A stretch of DNA of 64,000 bases from Billgrantia lactosivorans (GCF_003254665.1 NZ_QHGY01000001.1:558001-622000); one strand, 5' to 3'. Counted from the stretch's first letter, positions 27,113 through 38,039 are shown. Translations and numbers: made by a program. Notes: generated by a model not told the origin, from the letters alone.

Positions 27113-27130
27113 CGTCAGGATTTCTTTACG
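27113..27130. promoter_or_regulatory. TyrR-type box upstream of phhA
   Basis: CGTCAG-GATTTC-TTTACG has one strong half-site (TTTACG, identical to that in the hpd box) and one weaker half at the correct spacing. It lies 123 bases upstream of the phhA start codon, a typical activator position. Confidence 0.45.
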
Positions 27131-27252
27131 CCAGCCCCGTTTCGACGCCTCGACATACCCTCACGGCGCTGGGAAAGCCGTGGCGCGCCGGCCCTACACT
27201 CGAGGCAAGAGGTTCGCGAGACAACCACAAGACCTGCCGACCGGAGTTCCCC

Positions 27253-28083
27253 ATGACGTCAGCCAACCCGACCCTCAGCGATGTGGCCAGCAAGACCGGC
27301 TATCGCGCGCGACTGCCCGACGCCAGCGGCTTCATCCAGTGGCCCGACGAGGACAACGCCACCTGGCAGACCCTGATGCAGCGCCAGCTCGGCATGCTGG
27401 AGGGACGCGTCTGCCAGGAGTACCTCGACGGCCTGGAACGGCTCGCCCTGCCCGTGGACCGGATTCCCCAGCTCGGCGACATCGACCGGGTACTCGAAGC
27501 CAGCACCGGCTGGCGCACGGCCCAGGTGCCGGCGCTGATCCCCTTCGATACCTTCTTCGAGCTGCTGGCCAACCGGCGCTTTCCGGTGGCCACCTTCATC
27601 CGCACCCCGGAGGAACTCGATTACCTCAAGGAACCGGACATCTTCCACGAGATCTTCGGCCACTGCCCGATGCTCACCAACCCGGCCTTTGCCGAATTCA
27701 CCGCCACCTATGGCCGCCTCGGGCTCGCCGCCGAACCCAAGGAGCGGGTCTACCTGGCACGACTGTACTGGATGACGGTGGAGTTCGGCCTGGTCGACAC
27801 GCCGGCCGGCCGGCGCATCTACGGCGGCGGCATCATCTCCTCGCCCAAGGAGACCCTGCACGCACTGTCCGACGCCCCCGTGCATCTGCCCTTCGACCCC
27901 ATCGAGGCCCTGCGCACCCCTTACCGCATCGACATCCTGCAGCCGCTCTACTACGTGCTTGACGATCTCTCTACCCTGCACGAGCTTTCACAGCAGGACA
28001 TCATGGGCATGGTGCACCGGGCCATGGAGCTCGGCCTGCACACGCCGCGCTTCGAGCCGGCGCCCAAGGCCGCCAAGGCGTGA
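27253..28083 (+). CDS. phhA: Phenylalanine 4-monooxygenase
   Basis: This 276-residue bacterial phenylalanine hydroxylase has the iron triad His132 and His137 (FHEIFGHCP) and Glu177 (YWMTVEFGL). It hydroxylates phenylalanine to tyrosine using oxygen and tetrahydropterin, the first step of phenylalanine degradation. The start is preceded by a GGAG-type ribosome site. It is followed after 50 bases by the pterin-recycling partner phhB and is divergent from the TyrR/PhhR regulator, the classic phh arrangement of pseudomonads and relatives. Together with hpd, phenylalanine can be taken to homogentisate. Confidence 0.96.
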   Translation: MTSANPTLSDVASKTGYRARLPDASGFIQWPDEDNATWQTLMQRQLGMLEGRVCQEYLDGLERLALPVDRIPQLGDIDRVLEASTGWRTAQVPALIPFDTFFELLANRRFPVATFIRTPEELDYLKEPDIFHEIFGHCPMLTNPAFAEFTATYGRLGLAAEPKERVYLARLYWMTVEFGLVDTPAGRRIYGGGIISSPKETLHALSDAPVHLPFDPIEALRTPYRIDILQPLYYVLDDLSTLHELSQQDIMGMVHRAMELGLHTPRFEPAPKAAKA

Positions 28084-28133
28084 TGCCAGCCCTGCGACAA
28101 TCCCCCTTTTCGCCACGAAGACGAGGAACCAAC

Positions 28134-28478
28134 ATGAGCCAACTGTCCGAACAGCAGTGCGAAGCCTGCAGCTGGGACGCCCCCCACGTCAGCGATGCCG
28201 AGATCGACACGCTCAAGCGCGACATTCCCGAGTGGAGTGTGGTGGAGCGCGACGGCATCAAGCAGCTCGAGCGGGTATTCAAGTTTCGCAACTTCAAGCA
28301 GGCGCTGGCCTTTACCAACCGGGTCGGCGAGATCGCCGAGGAAGCGGGCCATCACCCCGCCCTGCTGACGGAATGGGGCAAGGTCACCGTGACCTGGTGG
28401 TCGCATGAGATGAAAGGGCTGCACAAGAACGACTTCATTCTCGCCGCGCGTACCGACAAGGTCGCCGCCGAGGGCTGA
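28134..28478 (+). CDS. phhB: 4a-hydroxytetrahydrobiopterin dehydratase (PCD/DCoH)
   Basis: This 114-residue pterin-4a-carbinolamine dehydratase regenerates the pterin cofactor consumed by PhhA. The family motif is present: [23 protein letters not shown], with the paired His residues and the later His in the active site. The start at 28134 has an AGGA ribosome site; an upstream in-frame ATG at 28080 overlaps the phhA stop and lacks family similarity before MSQLSEQ. A strong hairpin follows the stop codon. Confidence 0.95.
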   Translation: MSQLSEQQCEACSWDAPHVSDAEIDTLKRDIPEWSVVERDGIKQLERVFKFRNFKQALAFTNRVGEIAEEAGHHPALLTEWGKVTVTWWSHEMKGLHKNDFILAARTDKVAAEG

Positions 28479-28485
28479 GGCGCCT

Positions 28486-28520
28486 GGCCTCGCCCGGCGC
28501 TCTCCGCGTCGGGCGAGGCC
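28486..28520 (+). terminator. GC-rich hairpin after phhAB
   Basis: GGCCTCGCCCG pairs with CGGGCGAGGCC (11-bp perfect stem, 13-base loop), starting 7 bases after the phhB stop. There is no clear T-run, so termination may be partial or assisted. The remaining gap to 28726 shows no gene. Confidence 0.6.
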
Positions 28521-28726
28521 GCTGCCAGCGCCCCCTCTTCACCTCCTTGCACGATGTCGCACAGCGCTGCGGGGCAATCTCTCCCGCCATCTATCGTCTT
28601 TTGCTTACATGGCAAATGGCGATATGCCTCTCTTCTCCCCCACCGGGTTCGTTTAGCTTGGAGCACGAGGCCATCCGTGTCTCAGGCATTTCCAGAAGAA
28701 AAACACTTCACGAAGAGGAAAACACG

Positions 28727-28993
28727 ATGAAGGGAGTCGTACAGGCAACCCTGCTGGCGCTGGCGCTGAGCTTCACCTCGCTGGCCATGGCCCAGGACGT
28801 GGCGCCGATCAACGTCAACACCGCCGATGCGGAACTGCTCGCCGAACTGCCGGGCGTCGGCCCGAGCCGGGCACAGGCGATCATCGAGGATCGCGAGGCC
28901 AACGGGAACTTCGAAAGCGCCGACGACCTGACCCGGGTCAGCGGCATCGGATCGGCCACCGTGGATGGCTTCCGCGACCAGGTGGCTTTCTAG
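28727..28993 (+). CDS. ComEA-like helix-hairpin-helix protein
   Basis: This 88-residue protein has a signal peptide (cleavage after AMA, about residue 22) and a ComEA-type double helix-hairpin-helix domain: INVNTADAELLAELPGVGPSRAQAIIE, then a second hairpin DLTRVSGIGSATVDGF. It should bind double-stranded DNA non-specifically in the periplasm, as in DNA uptake for natural transformation. The start at 28727 has an AGAGGA ribosome site. No other competence genes are adjacent. Confidence 0.9.
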   Translation: MKGVVQATLLALALSFTSLAMAQDVAPINVNTADAELLAELPGVGPSRAQAIIEDREANGNFESADDLTRVSGIGSATVDGFRDQVAF

Positions 28994-29020
28994 AGCGCTG
29001 GAGCGGCTTGCACGAAAACG

Positions 29021-29053
29021 CGACGAGGCCGGCAGTTGCCGGCCTCGCCGTCG
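29021..29053. terminator. Hairpin between convergent comEA-like and SDR genes
   Basis: CGACGAGGCCGGCA and its near-perfect inverse (one unpaired C) flank a short loop, giving a very stable stem between two convergent genes. It probably acts in both directions; no long T-run is present. Confidence 0.55.
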
Positions 29054-29071
29054 TTCCGGGCAGGGCGGTTG

Positions 29072-29833
29072 TTATAGCCGAAGGCCGCCGTCGCACTCGA
29101 TCACGCGGCCGGTGAAGTAGTCGTTCTCGAAGATGAAGGCCACGCTCTGGGCGATATGGTCGGGATCGCCCAGTCGCTTGAGCGGCACCCCCGCGGTCAG
29201 CTTGTCGAGCATCTCCTCGCGCATCGAGGCGGTCATGTCGGTCTCGATGAAGCCCGGCGCCACCGCCCCCACGCGGATCCCGTAGCGTGAAAGCTCCCTC
29301 GCCCAGGTGGTGGTCAGCGCCACCACGGCAGCCTTGGCGGCGGCATAGTTGCTCTGCCCCATGTTGCCGGCGCGCGAAATGCTGGAGATATTGACGATCA
29401 CCCCGTCATGACCAGCCTCGACCATCTGGGTGGCCGCCTCGCGGCCGCACAGGAACACACCGGTGAGGTTGACGTCGATCACCGACTGCCACTGCGCCAG
29501 CGACATGGTCTTCTCGACCCTGCCGTCCTTCGCCTTGACCAGCAGGGCGTCGCGCAGGATACCGGCATTGTTGACCAGCCCGCGGACAGGCCCCAGGGTG
29601 GCCGCCACATCGCCGAAGGCCTGCTTCACCGAGGCCTCGTCGGCCACATTGACACGGAATGCGCCCGCCTCGATGCCTTCCGCAAGCAGGGCGGACACGG
29701 CCTGGTCCAACGCCTCCGCATCCATGTCCATCAGCGCCAGGGCGGCCCCCTGACGACCCAGGCGACGCGCCATGGCGAAGCCAAGGCCCCGGGCACCGCC
29801 GGTGATGGCTATCACGCTCTTGTCCAGTTTCAT
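29072..29833 (-). CDS. SDR family oxidoreductase, FabG-like
   Basis: This 253-residue classical short-chain dehydrogenase has the cofactor motif TGGARGLG (11-18), NNAG at 88-91, Ser150/151, Tyr163 and Lys167 (YAAAK), and a C-terminal [14 protein letters not shown] like FabG/acetoacetyl-CoA reductases. The start at 29833 (MKLDKSV) begins just before the Rossmann strand; the open frame extends 61 codons upstream without family similarity. The substrate, probably a 3-oxoacyl thioester, is inferred from similarity to FabG. It stands alone, divergent from fxsA. Confidence 0.85.
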   Translation of the reverse strand: MKLDKSVIAITGGARGLGFAMARRLGRQGAALALMDMDAEALDQAVSALLAEGIEAGAFRVNVADEASVKQAFGDVAATLGPVRGLVNNAGILRDALLVKAKDGRVEKTMSLAQWQSVIDVNLTGVFLCGREAATQMVEAGHDGVIVNISSISRAGNMGQSNYAAAKAAVVALTTTWARELSRYGIRVGAVAPGFIETDMTASMREEMLDKLTAGVPLKRLGDPDHIAQSVAFIFENDYFTGRVIECDGGLRL

Positions 29834-30084
29834 TCGCTGTCCCCTATAGATAGTGAACCGGTCGATGCCTGCTCGCTCGGGAGCCAGGCATCCCGTCCCG
29901 CTGTTGTCGTCATGCTGCTCTCGCCTTGCACTCATTTCGGCAGAAGGCTCGATCGACTTGAGCGGTGAAACGTTGATTGTGCGTTGCAGCACAAGAATAT
30001 CATGATCTCCCGTCACACACCCGGTGCGCTTGAAATCCCCTTCTCAGCCCCCATGTCCCTCACATCGCCACCCCCGGAGACAAC

Positions 30085-30606
30085 ATGCCGTTACTCATCT
30101 TCTTTACGCTCTTCGCCCTGCTCGACTTCATCGTGCTGTTCTCCGTGGGCAGCCAGATCGGCCTGCTGCCCACCCTCGTCATGGTGCTGGCCACCGGTTT
30201 CATCGGGCTCCACCTGATTCGCCGCCAGGGTACCGCCACCCTCGCCCGTGCACGCCAGCGCCTGGCCCAGGGCGAACTGCCCTCCAGCGAACTGCTCACC
30301 GGTGCGGCACTGATCTTCGGCGGCGCGCTGATGCTCGCCCCCGGCTTCCTGTCCGATGCGCTCGGCCTGCTCTGTGTCGTGCCCGGTGCGCGACGCCAGG
30401 TCGCCCGTCTGCTGGCGCTGGCCAACCTTCGCCTGCATGGCGCGGCCCAGCGCAGCGCGTCTGGCCCCTCGGGGCACGGCGAGGGTTGGCAGCGCCCCGA
30501 GGGCGAACCCCGCGCGCGCGCCACTCGGGAAGAAGGAGAGCCCAGCGGGGACGACGGGCAGCCGCTGGAAGGCGACTTCATCAGTCGCAACGAGCCGCGC
30601 CGCTAG
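30085..30606 (+). CDS. fxsA: FxsA family membrane protein
   Basis: This 173-residue protein has the FxsA pattern: an N-terminal helix pair beginning LLIFFTLFALLDFIVLFSVGSQIG, then TLVMVLATGFIGLHLIRRQG, the amphipathic TLARARQRLAQGELPSSELLTG, and GGALMLAPGFLSDALGLLCVVP. The tail is hydrophilic. FxsA in E. coli reduces exclusion of phage T7 by the F plasmid; its cellular function is unknown. It lies directly upstream of groES on the same strand, a neighbourhood common in proteobacteria, but the sigma-32 promoter of groES lies between them. Confidence 0.9.
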   Translation: MPLLIFFTLFALLDFIVLFSVGSQIGLLPTLVMVLATGFIGLHLIRRQGTATLARARQRLAQGELPSSELLTGAALIFGGALMLAPGFLSDALGLLCVVPGARRQVARLLALANLRLHGAAQRSASGPSGHGEGWQRPEGEPRARATREEGEPSGDDGQPLEGDFISRNEPRR

Positions 30607-30653
30607 GCAGCGACCGCACCGCCGCCCAAGGCGAAAATTTTTTATCGCAAGGC

Positions 30654-30681
30654 CTTGAAAGGAGTTTGCCCGGCCCCATTT
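30654..30681 (+). promoter_or_regulatory. Sigma-32 heat-shock promoter of groESL
   Basis: CTTGAAA (30654-30660), a 13-base spacer and CCCCATTT (30674-30681) match the RpoH consensus CTTGAAA-N11-16-CCCCATnT almost exactly. It lies about 150 bases upstream of groES and just after fxsA. The long leader that follows has no open frame. Confidence 0.85.
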
Positions 30682-30829
30682 CACGGTCAGCACCAGGCTA
30701 CGGTGCCGAGTGGAACTCGGCATCTTTGACAAGGAAGGCGTCCTCGCCTCCACCTTCCGGGTCACTGGAAGGGAATGATGAACCGCCATGCCATGCATGG
30801 CACCACTGACCATCAGGAGAACGTGAGCA

Positions 30830-31123
30830 ATGAACATCCGTCCCTTGCACGATCGCGTCGTCATCCGTCGCGTTGAAGAAGAGCAAAAAACTGCTGGCGG
30901 CATCGTGCTTCCGGGCAACGCCCAGGAAAAGCCGACTCGTGGCGAAGTGCTCGCCGTCGGTAACGGCCGGATTCTCGACAACGGTGACGTTCGCCCGCTG
31001 GACGTCAAGGTCGGCGACACCGTGATTTTCAAGGAAGGCTTTGGCGTCGAGAAGCAGAAGATCGATGGCGAGGAAGTCCTGATCATGAGCGAGTCCGACA
31101 TTCTCGCCGTGGTCGAAGGCTGA
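30830..31123 (+). CDS. groES: Co-chaperonin GroES
   Basis: This 97-residue GroES has the canonical start [14 protein letters not shown], the mobile loop [13 protein letters not shown] that contacts GroEL, and the conserved [10 protein letters not shown] and [10 protein letters not shown] strands. It forms the heptameric lid of the GroEL folding chamber in the cytoplasm. It is transcribed with groEL (59-base gap) from the sigma-32 promoter upstream. Confidence 0.98.
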   Translation: MNIRPLHDRVVIRRVEEEQKTAGGIVLPGNAQEKPTRGEVLAVGNGRILDNGDVRPLDVKVGDTVIFKEGFGVEKQKIDGEEVLIMSESDILAVVEG

Positions 31124-31176
31124 GCCAGCGCACCTACTCCGTTCCCATAAGACGTTCACGAACTCACAGGAAGTAA

Positions 31177-32826
<1,650 letters not shown>

Positions 32827-32850
32827 GCCGGCCATAACCCGAGCCCTACG

Positions 32851-32883
32851 CAAGCCCCGCCTCGTGCGGGGCTTGTGCTTTTT
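32851..32883 (+). terminator. Intrinsic terminator of groESL
   Basis: CAAGCCCCGC and GCGGGGCTTG form a perfect 10-bp stem around a CTCGT loop, followed by TGCTTTTT. This is the clearest rho-independent terminator in the window. Confidence 0.9.
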
Positions 32884-32922
32884 GGGCTACCATCGCCTTT
32901 TCTCCGACAGCAAGCCTGCCCC

Positions 32923-33657
32923 ATGCTCGCCAATATCCGTATCGTCCTCGTCCAGACCTACCACCCCGGCAACATCGGCGCCTCGGCGCGGGCCATGAAG
33001 ACCATGGGCCTGACCGACCTGGTGCTGGTCAAGCCGCGCCGCTTTCCCGACAGCGAGGCCACGCGCCTGGCCGCCGGCGCCGAGGATGTGATCGACAGTG
33101 CGCGCGTGGTCGGCTCACTTGAGGAGGCCATCGCCGACTGCGTACAGGTGGTGGGCGCCAGCGCCCGGCTGCGCAGCCTGCCGCTACCCCACTTCGATGA
33201 ACCCGAGGCGATGGCCCGTGAGCTCGTCGCCCATGCGGCGGACGATCCGGTGGCGCTGGTATTCGGTCGCGAGCGCTTCGGGCTGACCAATGACGAGATC
33301 CGCTGCTGCAGCCATCAGGTCAGCATCCCGTCCAATCCCGACTATGGCATTCTCAACCTCTCCCAGGCGGTACAGGTGCTCGCCTACGAGACGTTCAAGG
33401 CGTGGCGCCGGCGGCCCGAGAGCGACCACCGCCAGCCCCGCCCCGCCGAGGAGCGCCAGCCGACCCGCGAACAGCTCGAGCATTTTCACGCGCACCTGGG
33501 CCGCGTGATGCAGGCCAGCGGTTTCCTGACCCAGCCTCACGCCCGCACCGAGGCCCAGCTGCAGGCCCTGTTCGCCCGGGCTCGGCCCAGCCGCAAGGAA
33601 CTCTCCCTGCTTCGCGGCCTGCTTCGGTCGCTGGAAGAATCGGCCGGGGGCGGCTAG
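32923..33657 (+). CDS. trmJ: tRNA (cytidine/uridine-2'-O-)-methyltransferase TrmJ
   Basis: This 244-residue SpoU/TrmJ methyltransferase starts at 32923 (MLANIRIVLVQ). The three SPOUT motifs are clear: TYHPGNIGASARAMKTMGL, VALVFGRERFGLTNDE and IPSNPDYGILNLSQAVQVLAYE. The C-terminal extension after the SPOUT domain is typical of TrmJ, which methylates position 32 in several tRNAs. It follows the groEL terminator, so it has its own promoter. Confidence 0.93.
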   Translation: MLANIRIVLVQTYHPGNIGASARAMKTMGLTDLVLVKPRRFPDSEATRLAAGAEDVIDSARVVGSLEEAIADCVQVVGASARLRSLPLPHFDEPEAMARELVAHAADDPVALVFGRERFGLTNDEIRCCSHQVSIPSNPDYGILNLSQAVQVLAYETFKAWRRRPESDHRQPRPAEERQPTREQLEHFHAHLGRVMQASGFLTQPHARTEAQLQALFARARPSRKELSLLRGLLRSLEESAGGG

Positions 33658-33667
33658 GCTTCGATTA

Positions 33668-33730
33668 GCCTTTATCCGACCGTTTTCACCGTGCCGTCAT
33701 GGCAATGTCATCCGCCTATGGGATAAAGGC
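33668..33730. repeat. 10-bp inverted repeat between convergent trmJ and DUF4105 genes
   Basis: GCCTTTATCC (33668-33677) recurs in inverse as GGATAAAGGC (33721-33730), 43 bases apart. The position between convergent stops suggests a transcript-end structure, but the loop is long and lacks a T-run. Nothing else is visible in the 33658-33859 gap. Confidence 0.4.
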
Positions 33731-33859
33731 CCATGCCCCGCCAGGGCAGAAAAGACAAGGGATACTGTCGAGCTGCGACACGGATGCGACCGGGCAGGAA
33801 GCCGGTGCAGGAAAGTCGGCATGAGGGATCATGCCCAGGGAGACATGCGCCACGTGGCC

Positions 33860-34906
33860 TCAGGCCCGTGGCGCTCTTTGTTGCGCGCCACACTCCGGCT
33901 CCCCTTGTCCTGCCAGGGACTCCCAGCCCGGTACCCCCTGGCGGATGCGCTGGGAAAAGTCGGGGGCGCGATGCACTTGGCGCGCCCGCGGGTCGATGCG
34001 CCCGCGCTCTTCCAGCTCGGGCAGCGTGTGCCCGGGCCACAGGCCACCGACCTTGAAGGCGTAGCCCGGCAGCCTGTCGGTCACCAGCAGGCGGTAGTCG
34101 AGCGGCAGGCGCGCCCCGATGCCCCGCGCCATGGCGAAGATCAGCGTGGTGCAGTTGGCGGTGACGGTGTTGTAGAAGCGCGGCGCCCTGGCCAGCGCAT
34201 TGGCCTCCTCGACATAGGCCAGCAGCAGTGAACGCATGGCGCCCTGCGGCATGCGCAGGCGGAACAGCGAGACCCGCTCGCCGCGCACCTTGGCGCGCAG
34301 ACCTATCGCATCGCGTTCGTCGGCGGCCACGATGGCCAGTTCGTATTGGCGGAAGAAGCCGCCTATCTCCGAGAAGCGCTCGCCCCTGAGGCGACGAACC
34401 TCCACCGAGAACACCACGAAGGTCTCGCCCTCGAAGCCGAACGAGACCATCACGTGGGCGACGCCCGGCCGCCCCCAACTGGAGACGATCATGTCGACCG
34501 AGTCGAGGCGCTCCAGGTCGTAGCTGCGTGCCTCCCAGCAAATGGCGGCGTCGTCGCGGGTTCGCCAGTCGAAGTCGCGCACGTGGTGCAGCGTCAGGCG
34601 GTTGTCCCGCACCTCGCCGGTGGCGAGGTAGGCGACGTCGTCCGACCAGGGGCGATCATGGGCCGGCTGCAGCCGAAAACACCAGTTGAACAGCGCCATC
34701 AGCAGCAGCAGCTGGACCAGGTTCGCCAGCCACTGCCCGCGCAAGCCCAGCGCCAGCAGCGCCAGGGCCAGCGCCGTCCAGCACGTCACGGCCAGCCGTC
34801 GACGTCTTCGCGAGCCGGGCAGGCGGAACCACAGCGCGGCAGCGCCCCACAGCATGACCACGGCCAGCACGACACTGACCAGAAAGCCTGCGATTGCCTG
34901 AGTCAT
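33860..34906 (-). CDS. DUF4105 domain membrane protein
   Basis: This 348-residue protein has an N-terminal membrane part of two to three helices (GFLVSVVLAVVMLWGAAALWF, WTALALALLALGL, LLLLMALFNWCF). A large DUF4105/Lnb-like domain follows: WSDDVAYLATGEVRDNRLTLHHVRDFDWRT, FSVEVRRLRGERFSEIGGFFRQYEL and the Cys in NTVTANCTTLIFAMARG. The conserved Cys and His suggest a papain-like or acyltransferase-type site; related Lnb proteins take part in lipoprotein N-acylation in other bacteria. The exact function here is unknown. The gene stands alone. Confidence 0.8.
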   Translation of the reverse strand: MTQAIAGFLVSVVLAVVMLWGAAALWFRLPGSRRRRRLAVTCWTALALALLALGLRGQWLANLVQLLLLMALFNWCFRLQPAHDRPWSDDVAYLATGEVRDNRLTLHHVRDFDWRTRDDAAICWEARSYDLERLDSVDMIVSSWGRPGVAHVMVSFGFEGETFVVFSVEVRRLRGERFSEIGGFFRQYELAIVAADERDAIGLRAKVRGERVSLFRLRMPQGAMRSLLLAYVEEANALARAPRFYNTVTANCTTLIFAMARGIGARLPLDYRLLVTDRLPGYAFKVGGLWPGHTLPELEERGRIDPRARQVHRAPDFSQRIRQGVPGWESLAGQGEPECGAQQRAPRA

Positions 34907-34998
34907 TGCACCCCACTATTCTCGACGTGGGGCCATATTAGCAGCCTCGATATGGCGATGCGCGTCTCGCAGCAGGAAGGCGGGCTAGGACAATCGGC

Positions 34999-35967
34999 TT
35001 AGACCGGGGTCAGCCAGGGGCGGAAGCCAGCCAGGTCGTCTTCCAGTTGCGCTCGGGTGAGCCGGCGATAGAGCCGCTGCAGCCGGGCCGTCACCGAGTC
35101 CTCGGCGATCGGCTGCCCGGGGCGCGGCGCACCGGCACGCGCACCGATGTGGCGCCCGTCGAGTTCGCGCAGCGGCAGGATCTCCGCGGCGGTGCCGGTG
35201 ACGAAGGCTTCGTCGGCGGTATAGAGCTCGTCGCGGGTGATGCGTCGCTCGCGCACCTCGATGCCCAGCACGTCACGCGCCAGGCGGATCACGCTGTCGC
35301 GGGTGATGCCCTGCAGGCAGGAGGTGATCTCGGGGGTGTGCAGTACGCCATCGCGCAGCAGGAAGACATTGGCCGCGGAGGCTTCGGCCACGTAGCCCTC
35401 GGGGTCGAGCATGATCGCCTCGTCGAAGCCCGCCTTGACCGCCGTGTTCAGCGCCAGCATGGAGTTGACGTAGTGGCCGTTGGTCTTGGCCCGGCACAGG
35501 CTGATGTTGACGTGGTGGCGCGCCCACGAGGAGGTCAGCGCGCGCAGGCCGAGCGAGGCGGCCTCGGCGGAGATATAGTCGCCCAGGTCCCAGGACGCGA
35601 TCATCACATGCACCGTCAGTCCCTTGGCGCGCAGGCCGAGCCCCTCGGCGCCGAAGAAGATCGTCGGCTTGAGGTAGGCGTTGCCCAGCGCGTTGCGCTC
35701 CAAGCTCTGGCGCTGCGCCTCGATCAGCGCCTCCTCGCCGTGGGCAACCGGCATGTCCAGCGCGTGGGCGCTGTCGAGCAACCGCCGGGTGTGCTCGGCG
35801 ACGCGGAACAGGTGCGTGCCGCGCTCGCCGGCGTAGGCCCGCACGCCCTCGAAGCAGCCCATGCCGTAGTGCAGGGTATGGGTCAGCAGGTGCGTCTGGG
35901 CCTCGCGCCAAGCCAGCCACTCACCGTCCAGCCAGATCCAGCCATCTCTATCGTAGAGCGGTGTCAT
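34999..35967 (-). CDS. ilvE: Branched-chain-type aminotransferase (fold type IV)
   Basis: This 322-residue PLP enzyme of the IlvE class has the catalytic Lys in CRAKTNGHYVNSMLA, the HYGMGCFEGVRAY substrate-pocket strand, EASAANVFLL, and TCLQGITRDSV phosphate-cup residues. It normally moves the amino group between glutamate and branched-chain 2-oxo acids. Here it ends a same-strand series of deacetylase, cyclodeaminase-family, RidA and deacetylase genes, with 15 bases between it and the preceding gene. A catabolic or specialised transaminase role is therefore possible besides Leu/Ile/Val synthesis. Confidence 0.85.
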   Translation of the reverse strand: MTPLYDRDGWIWLDGEWLAWREAQTHLLTHTLHYGMGCFEGVRAYAGERGTHLFRVAEHTRRLLDSAHALDMPVAHGEEALIEAQRQSLERNALGNAYLKPTIFFGAEGLGLRAKGLTVHVMIASWDLGDYISAEAASLGLRALTSSWARHHVNISLCRAKTNGHYVNSMLALNTAVKAGFDEAIMLDPEGYVAEASAANVFLLRDGVLHTPEITSCLQGITRDSVIRLARDVLGIEVRERRITRDELYTADEAFVTGTAAEILPLRELDGRHIGARAGAPRPGQPIAEDSVTARLQRLYRRLTRAQLEDDLAGFRPWLTPV

Positions 35968-35982
35968 GTCGTCCTCGTCGGT

Positions 35983-37101
35983 TCACAGCAGTGCCATACG
36001 CCGCCATTCGTCGCACCAGCCGTCGATCAGGGCCCGCTGGTGGGGCTGCAGCGACTGGTAGGCCCAGGCGGCGATCTCGTCGTTCTGCGGGTCCGGCACC
36101 GCGGTGCGGCTGCCCGCCAGGGCCTGGATCACCGCATGCCCGCACAGCGGCACGTAGCCTTCGGAGTAGCCGCCCTCGTGGATCATCACCAGCTTGCCGT
36201 CGCTGATGCGCTCGGCCAGGGCCTTGAGCTGCTGGGTCATGGCGGCGAAGGCGGCGCTGTTGAGCATCATCTTGCCCAGCGGATCCTTGCCGCAGGCGTC
36301 ATAGCCGCACGCCACCACGATCAGGTCGGGGGCGAAGCCACCGATGGCGGGCAGCACCAGCTCCTGCATGGCGTAGCGATAGGCCCCGATACCGCACCCG
36401 GGCGGCAGCGGCAGGTTGAGGTTGGCGCCATGCCCCGCCCCCTCGCCCAGCTCCTCGAAGTCGCCGCTGTCCAGCGGGTAGTTGCCGGCCTGGTGGATCG
36501 ACACGGTGAGCACGTCGGGATCGTCATAGAAGGCGGCCTGCTGGCCATTGCCGTGGTGCACGTCCCAGTCGAGGATCGCCACTCGCCTCGCCTGCCCCAG
36601 CGCCCGCGCGCGCATCACCGCCACCGGAACGTTGCCGAACAGGCAGAACCCGCGACCTCGATCGGCTTCGGCATGGTGTCCCGGCGGGCGGCACAGGGCG
36701 TAGGCATTGGCCAGTTCGCCCGTCGCCACCGCCTCCACGGCGGCGATCGCCAGGCCCGCCGACTGCCGCGCCGCGGCCAGGCTGCCCGGGGTGTAGGGGG
36801 CGCACTCGCCGGCGTCGCCGCCGCGCGTCATGTCGCCGGCCTCGAGTTCGTCGAGGTAGCGGCCGGTATGAAACCGCGCCAGATCCTCGCGACTGGCCGG
36901 CGTCGCCTTGCGCACCTCGAGCTCGTCGATCAGGCCCGACACCTCGAGCAGGTTCTTCAGCCGACGCTTGCTCTCGGGGCTTTCCGAGGCAGGCTGCGGC
37001 TGCAGGAACTCCCCCGGTGCCGAGAACACGCCGATGGCGCCGGGGTCGTGCCAGAAACAGCGCTCGTGCCAGAAGAACCCCGTCCTGCGACTCTCCCTCA
37101 T
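35983..37101 (-). CDS. Histone deacetylase / acetylpolyamine amidohydrolase family protein (class II type)
   Basis: This 372-residue zinc hydrolase has the arginase/deacetylase fold: RPPGHHAEADRGRGFCLFGN (the active-site His pair and charge-relay region), DWDVHHGNG (zinc ligands Asp and His), VACGYDACGKDPLG (zinc Asp) and EGGY near the C-terminus. Bacterial members remove acetyl groups from acetylpolyamines or acetylated amines. Its ATG overlaps the stop of the cyclodeaminase-family gene (ATGA), so the two are translated together. A second, shorter member of the family is encoded two genes away. Confidence 0.88.
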   Translation of the reverse strand: MRESRRTGFFWHERCFWHDPGAIGVFSAPGEFLQPQPASESPESKRRLKNLLEVSGLIDELEVRKATPASREDLARFHTGRYLDELEAGDMTRGGDAGECAPYTPGSLAAARQSAGLAIAAVEAVATGELANAYALCRPPGHHAEADRGRGFCLFGNVPVAVMRARALGQARRVAILDWDVHHGNGQQAAFYDDPDVLTVSIHQAGNYPLDSGDFEELGEGAGHGANLNLPLPPGCGIGAYRYAMQELVLPAIGGFAPDLIVVACGYDACGKDPLGKMMLNSAAFAAMTQQLKALAERISDGKLVMIHEGGYSEGYVPLCGHAVIQALAGSRTAVPDPQNDEIAAWAYQSLQPHQRALIDGWCDEWRRMALL

Positions 37102-38039
37102 GAGCGCTTCTCCAACTGCTCCCAGACTTCGATGGCGGCGCCCAGGTCCTCCAGCGAGGCGCCGACCGACTTGAACACGGTGATCGCCTCGGCGCTGCTG
37201 CGCCCGGGCTTGTCGCCGCGCAGCAGTTCCGCCAGTTCGGCGGCGATGGCGTCGAAGGCGAAGGCGCCCTCGTCGATGGCCTGGAGGATGTCACCCGCCT
37301 CGCCGCGAGCACCGGCATAGGTATCGACGAATACCTCGCCGCGCCGCAGGCACTCGGCGTCGGTCTCGCGCATGGTCGGCCGGAACGCGCCGATCAGGTC
37401 CAGATGGGTGCCCGGCATCAGCCACTCGCCGTGAATCAGCGGCTCGGCGGAGAGCGTCACGCAGCTGATCAGGTCGGCCTCGCGGGCCGCCGCCTCGAGA
37501 TCCTCGACCGCCGCACAGTCGAAGCGATCGGCATACTCGGCGGCTACCTGGCGGGCCTTCTCCGGGTGGCGGCCCCAGACGCGCACCCGCCTGATCGGCC
37601 GCACGGCGGCGTGGGCCTCGATCACCATCGGCGCCAGCTTGCCGGTGCCCACCACCAGCAGCGATGCCGCATCCTCCCGGGCCAGCTCGCGAGCGGCCAG
37701 CGCCGAGGCCGCCGCGGTGCGGCGCCGGGTCAGCTCGCTACCGTCGAGACAGGCCAGCGGGCGGCCATGGGCGCCCTCGCTGAGCAGGTAGACGCCGGCG
37801 ATGGCCGGCAGGCCGTGATCGGCATTCTGCGGGAAGACGTTGACCATCTTCACGCCGATGTAGCCGGCCCGCTCCCAGGCCGGCATCAGCAGCAGGGTGG
37901 CCTCGCCATCGGGCCGCTGCATGGCGTGGTGGTGGCGCGGCGGCGATTCCACGCCCTCGCGAAAGGTCCGCGCCAGGCGCTCCACCAGCGCCGGCCAGGG
38001 CAGCGCCGCGGCCACTTCCTCGGCGGTGACGATGCGCAT
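37098..38039 (-). CDS. Ornithine cyclodeaminase / mu-crystallin family protein
   Basis: This 313-residue NAD(P)-binding protein of the OCD superfamily has PAWERAGYIGVKMVNVFPQN, the DGSELTRRRTAAASALAARELAR helix, the dinucleotide site VVGTGKLAPMVI and GTHLDLIGAFRPTMRETD. Members include ornithine cyclodeaminase (ornithine to proline), ketimine reductase and related imine or amine dehydrogenases; the sequence alone does not choose. The start at 38039 follows a GGAGG site. It lies 2 bases after ridA, and RidA proteins act on reactive imine intermediates, which fits an imine-producing or imine-reducing job. Confidence 0.85.
   Translation of the reverse strand: MRIVTAEEVAAALPWPALVERLARTFREGVESPPRHHHAMQRPDGEATLLLMPAWERAGYIGVKMVNVFPQNADHGLPAIAGVYLLSEGAHGRPLACLDGSELTRRRTAAASALAARELAREDAASLLVVGTGKLAPMVIEAHAAVRPIRRVRVWGRHPEKARQVAAEYADRFDCAAVEDLEAAAREADLISCVTLSAEPLIHGEWLMPGTHLDLIGAFRPTMRETDAECLRRGEVFVDTYAGARGEAGDILQAIDEGAFAFDAIAAELAELLRGDKPGRSSAEAITVFKSVGASLEDLGAAIEVWEQLEKRS

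Noticed and set aside
35047..37320. 757-codon plus-strand frame crossing ilvE and a deacetylase gene
   Set aside because: It spans two genes with clear catalytic motifs on the other strand and has no recognisable domain.
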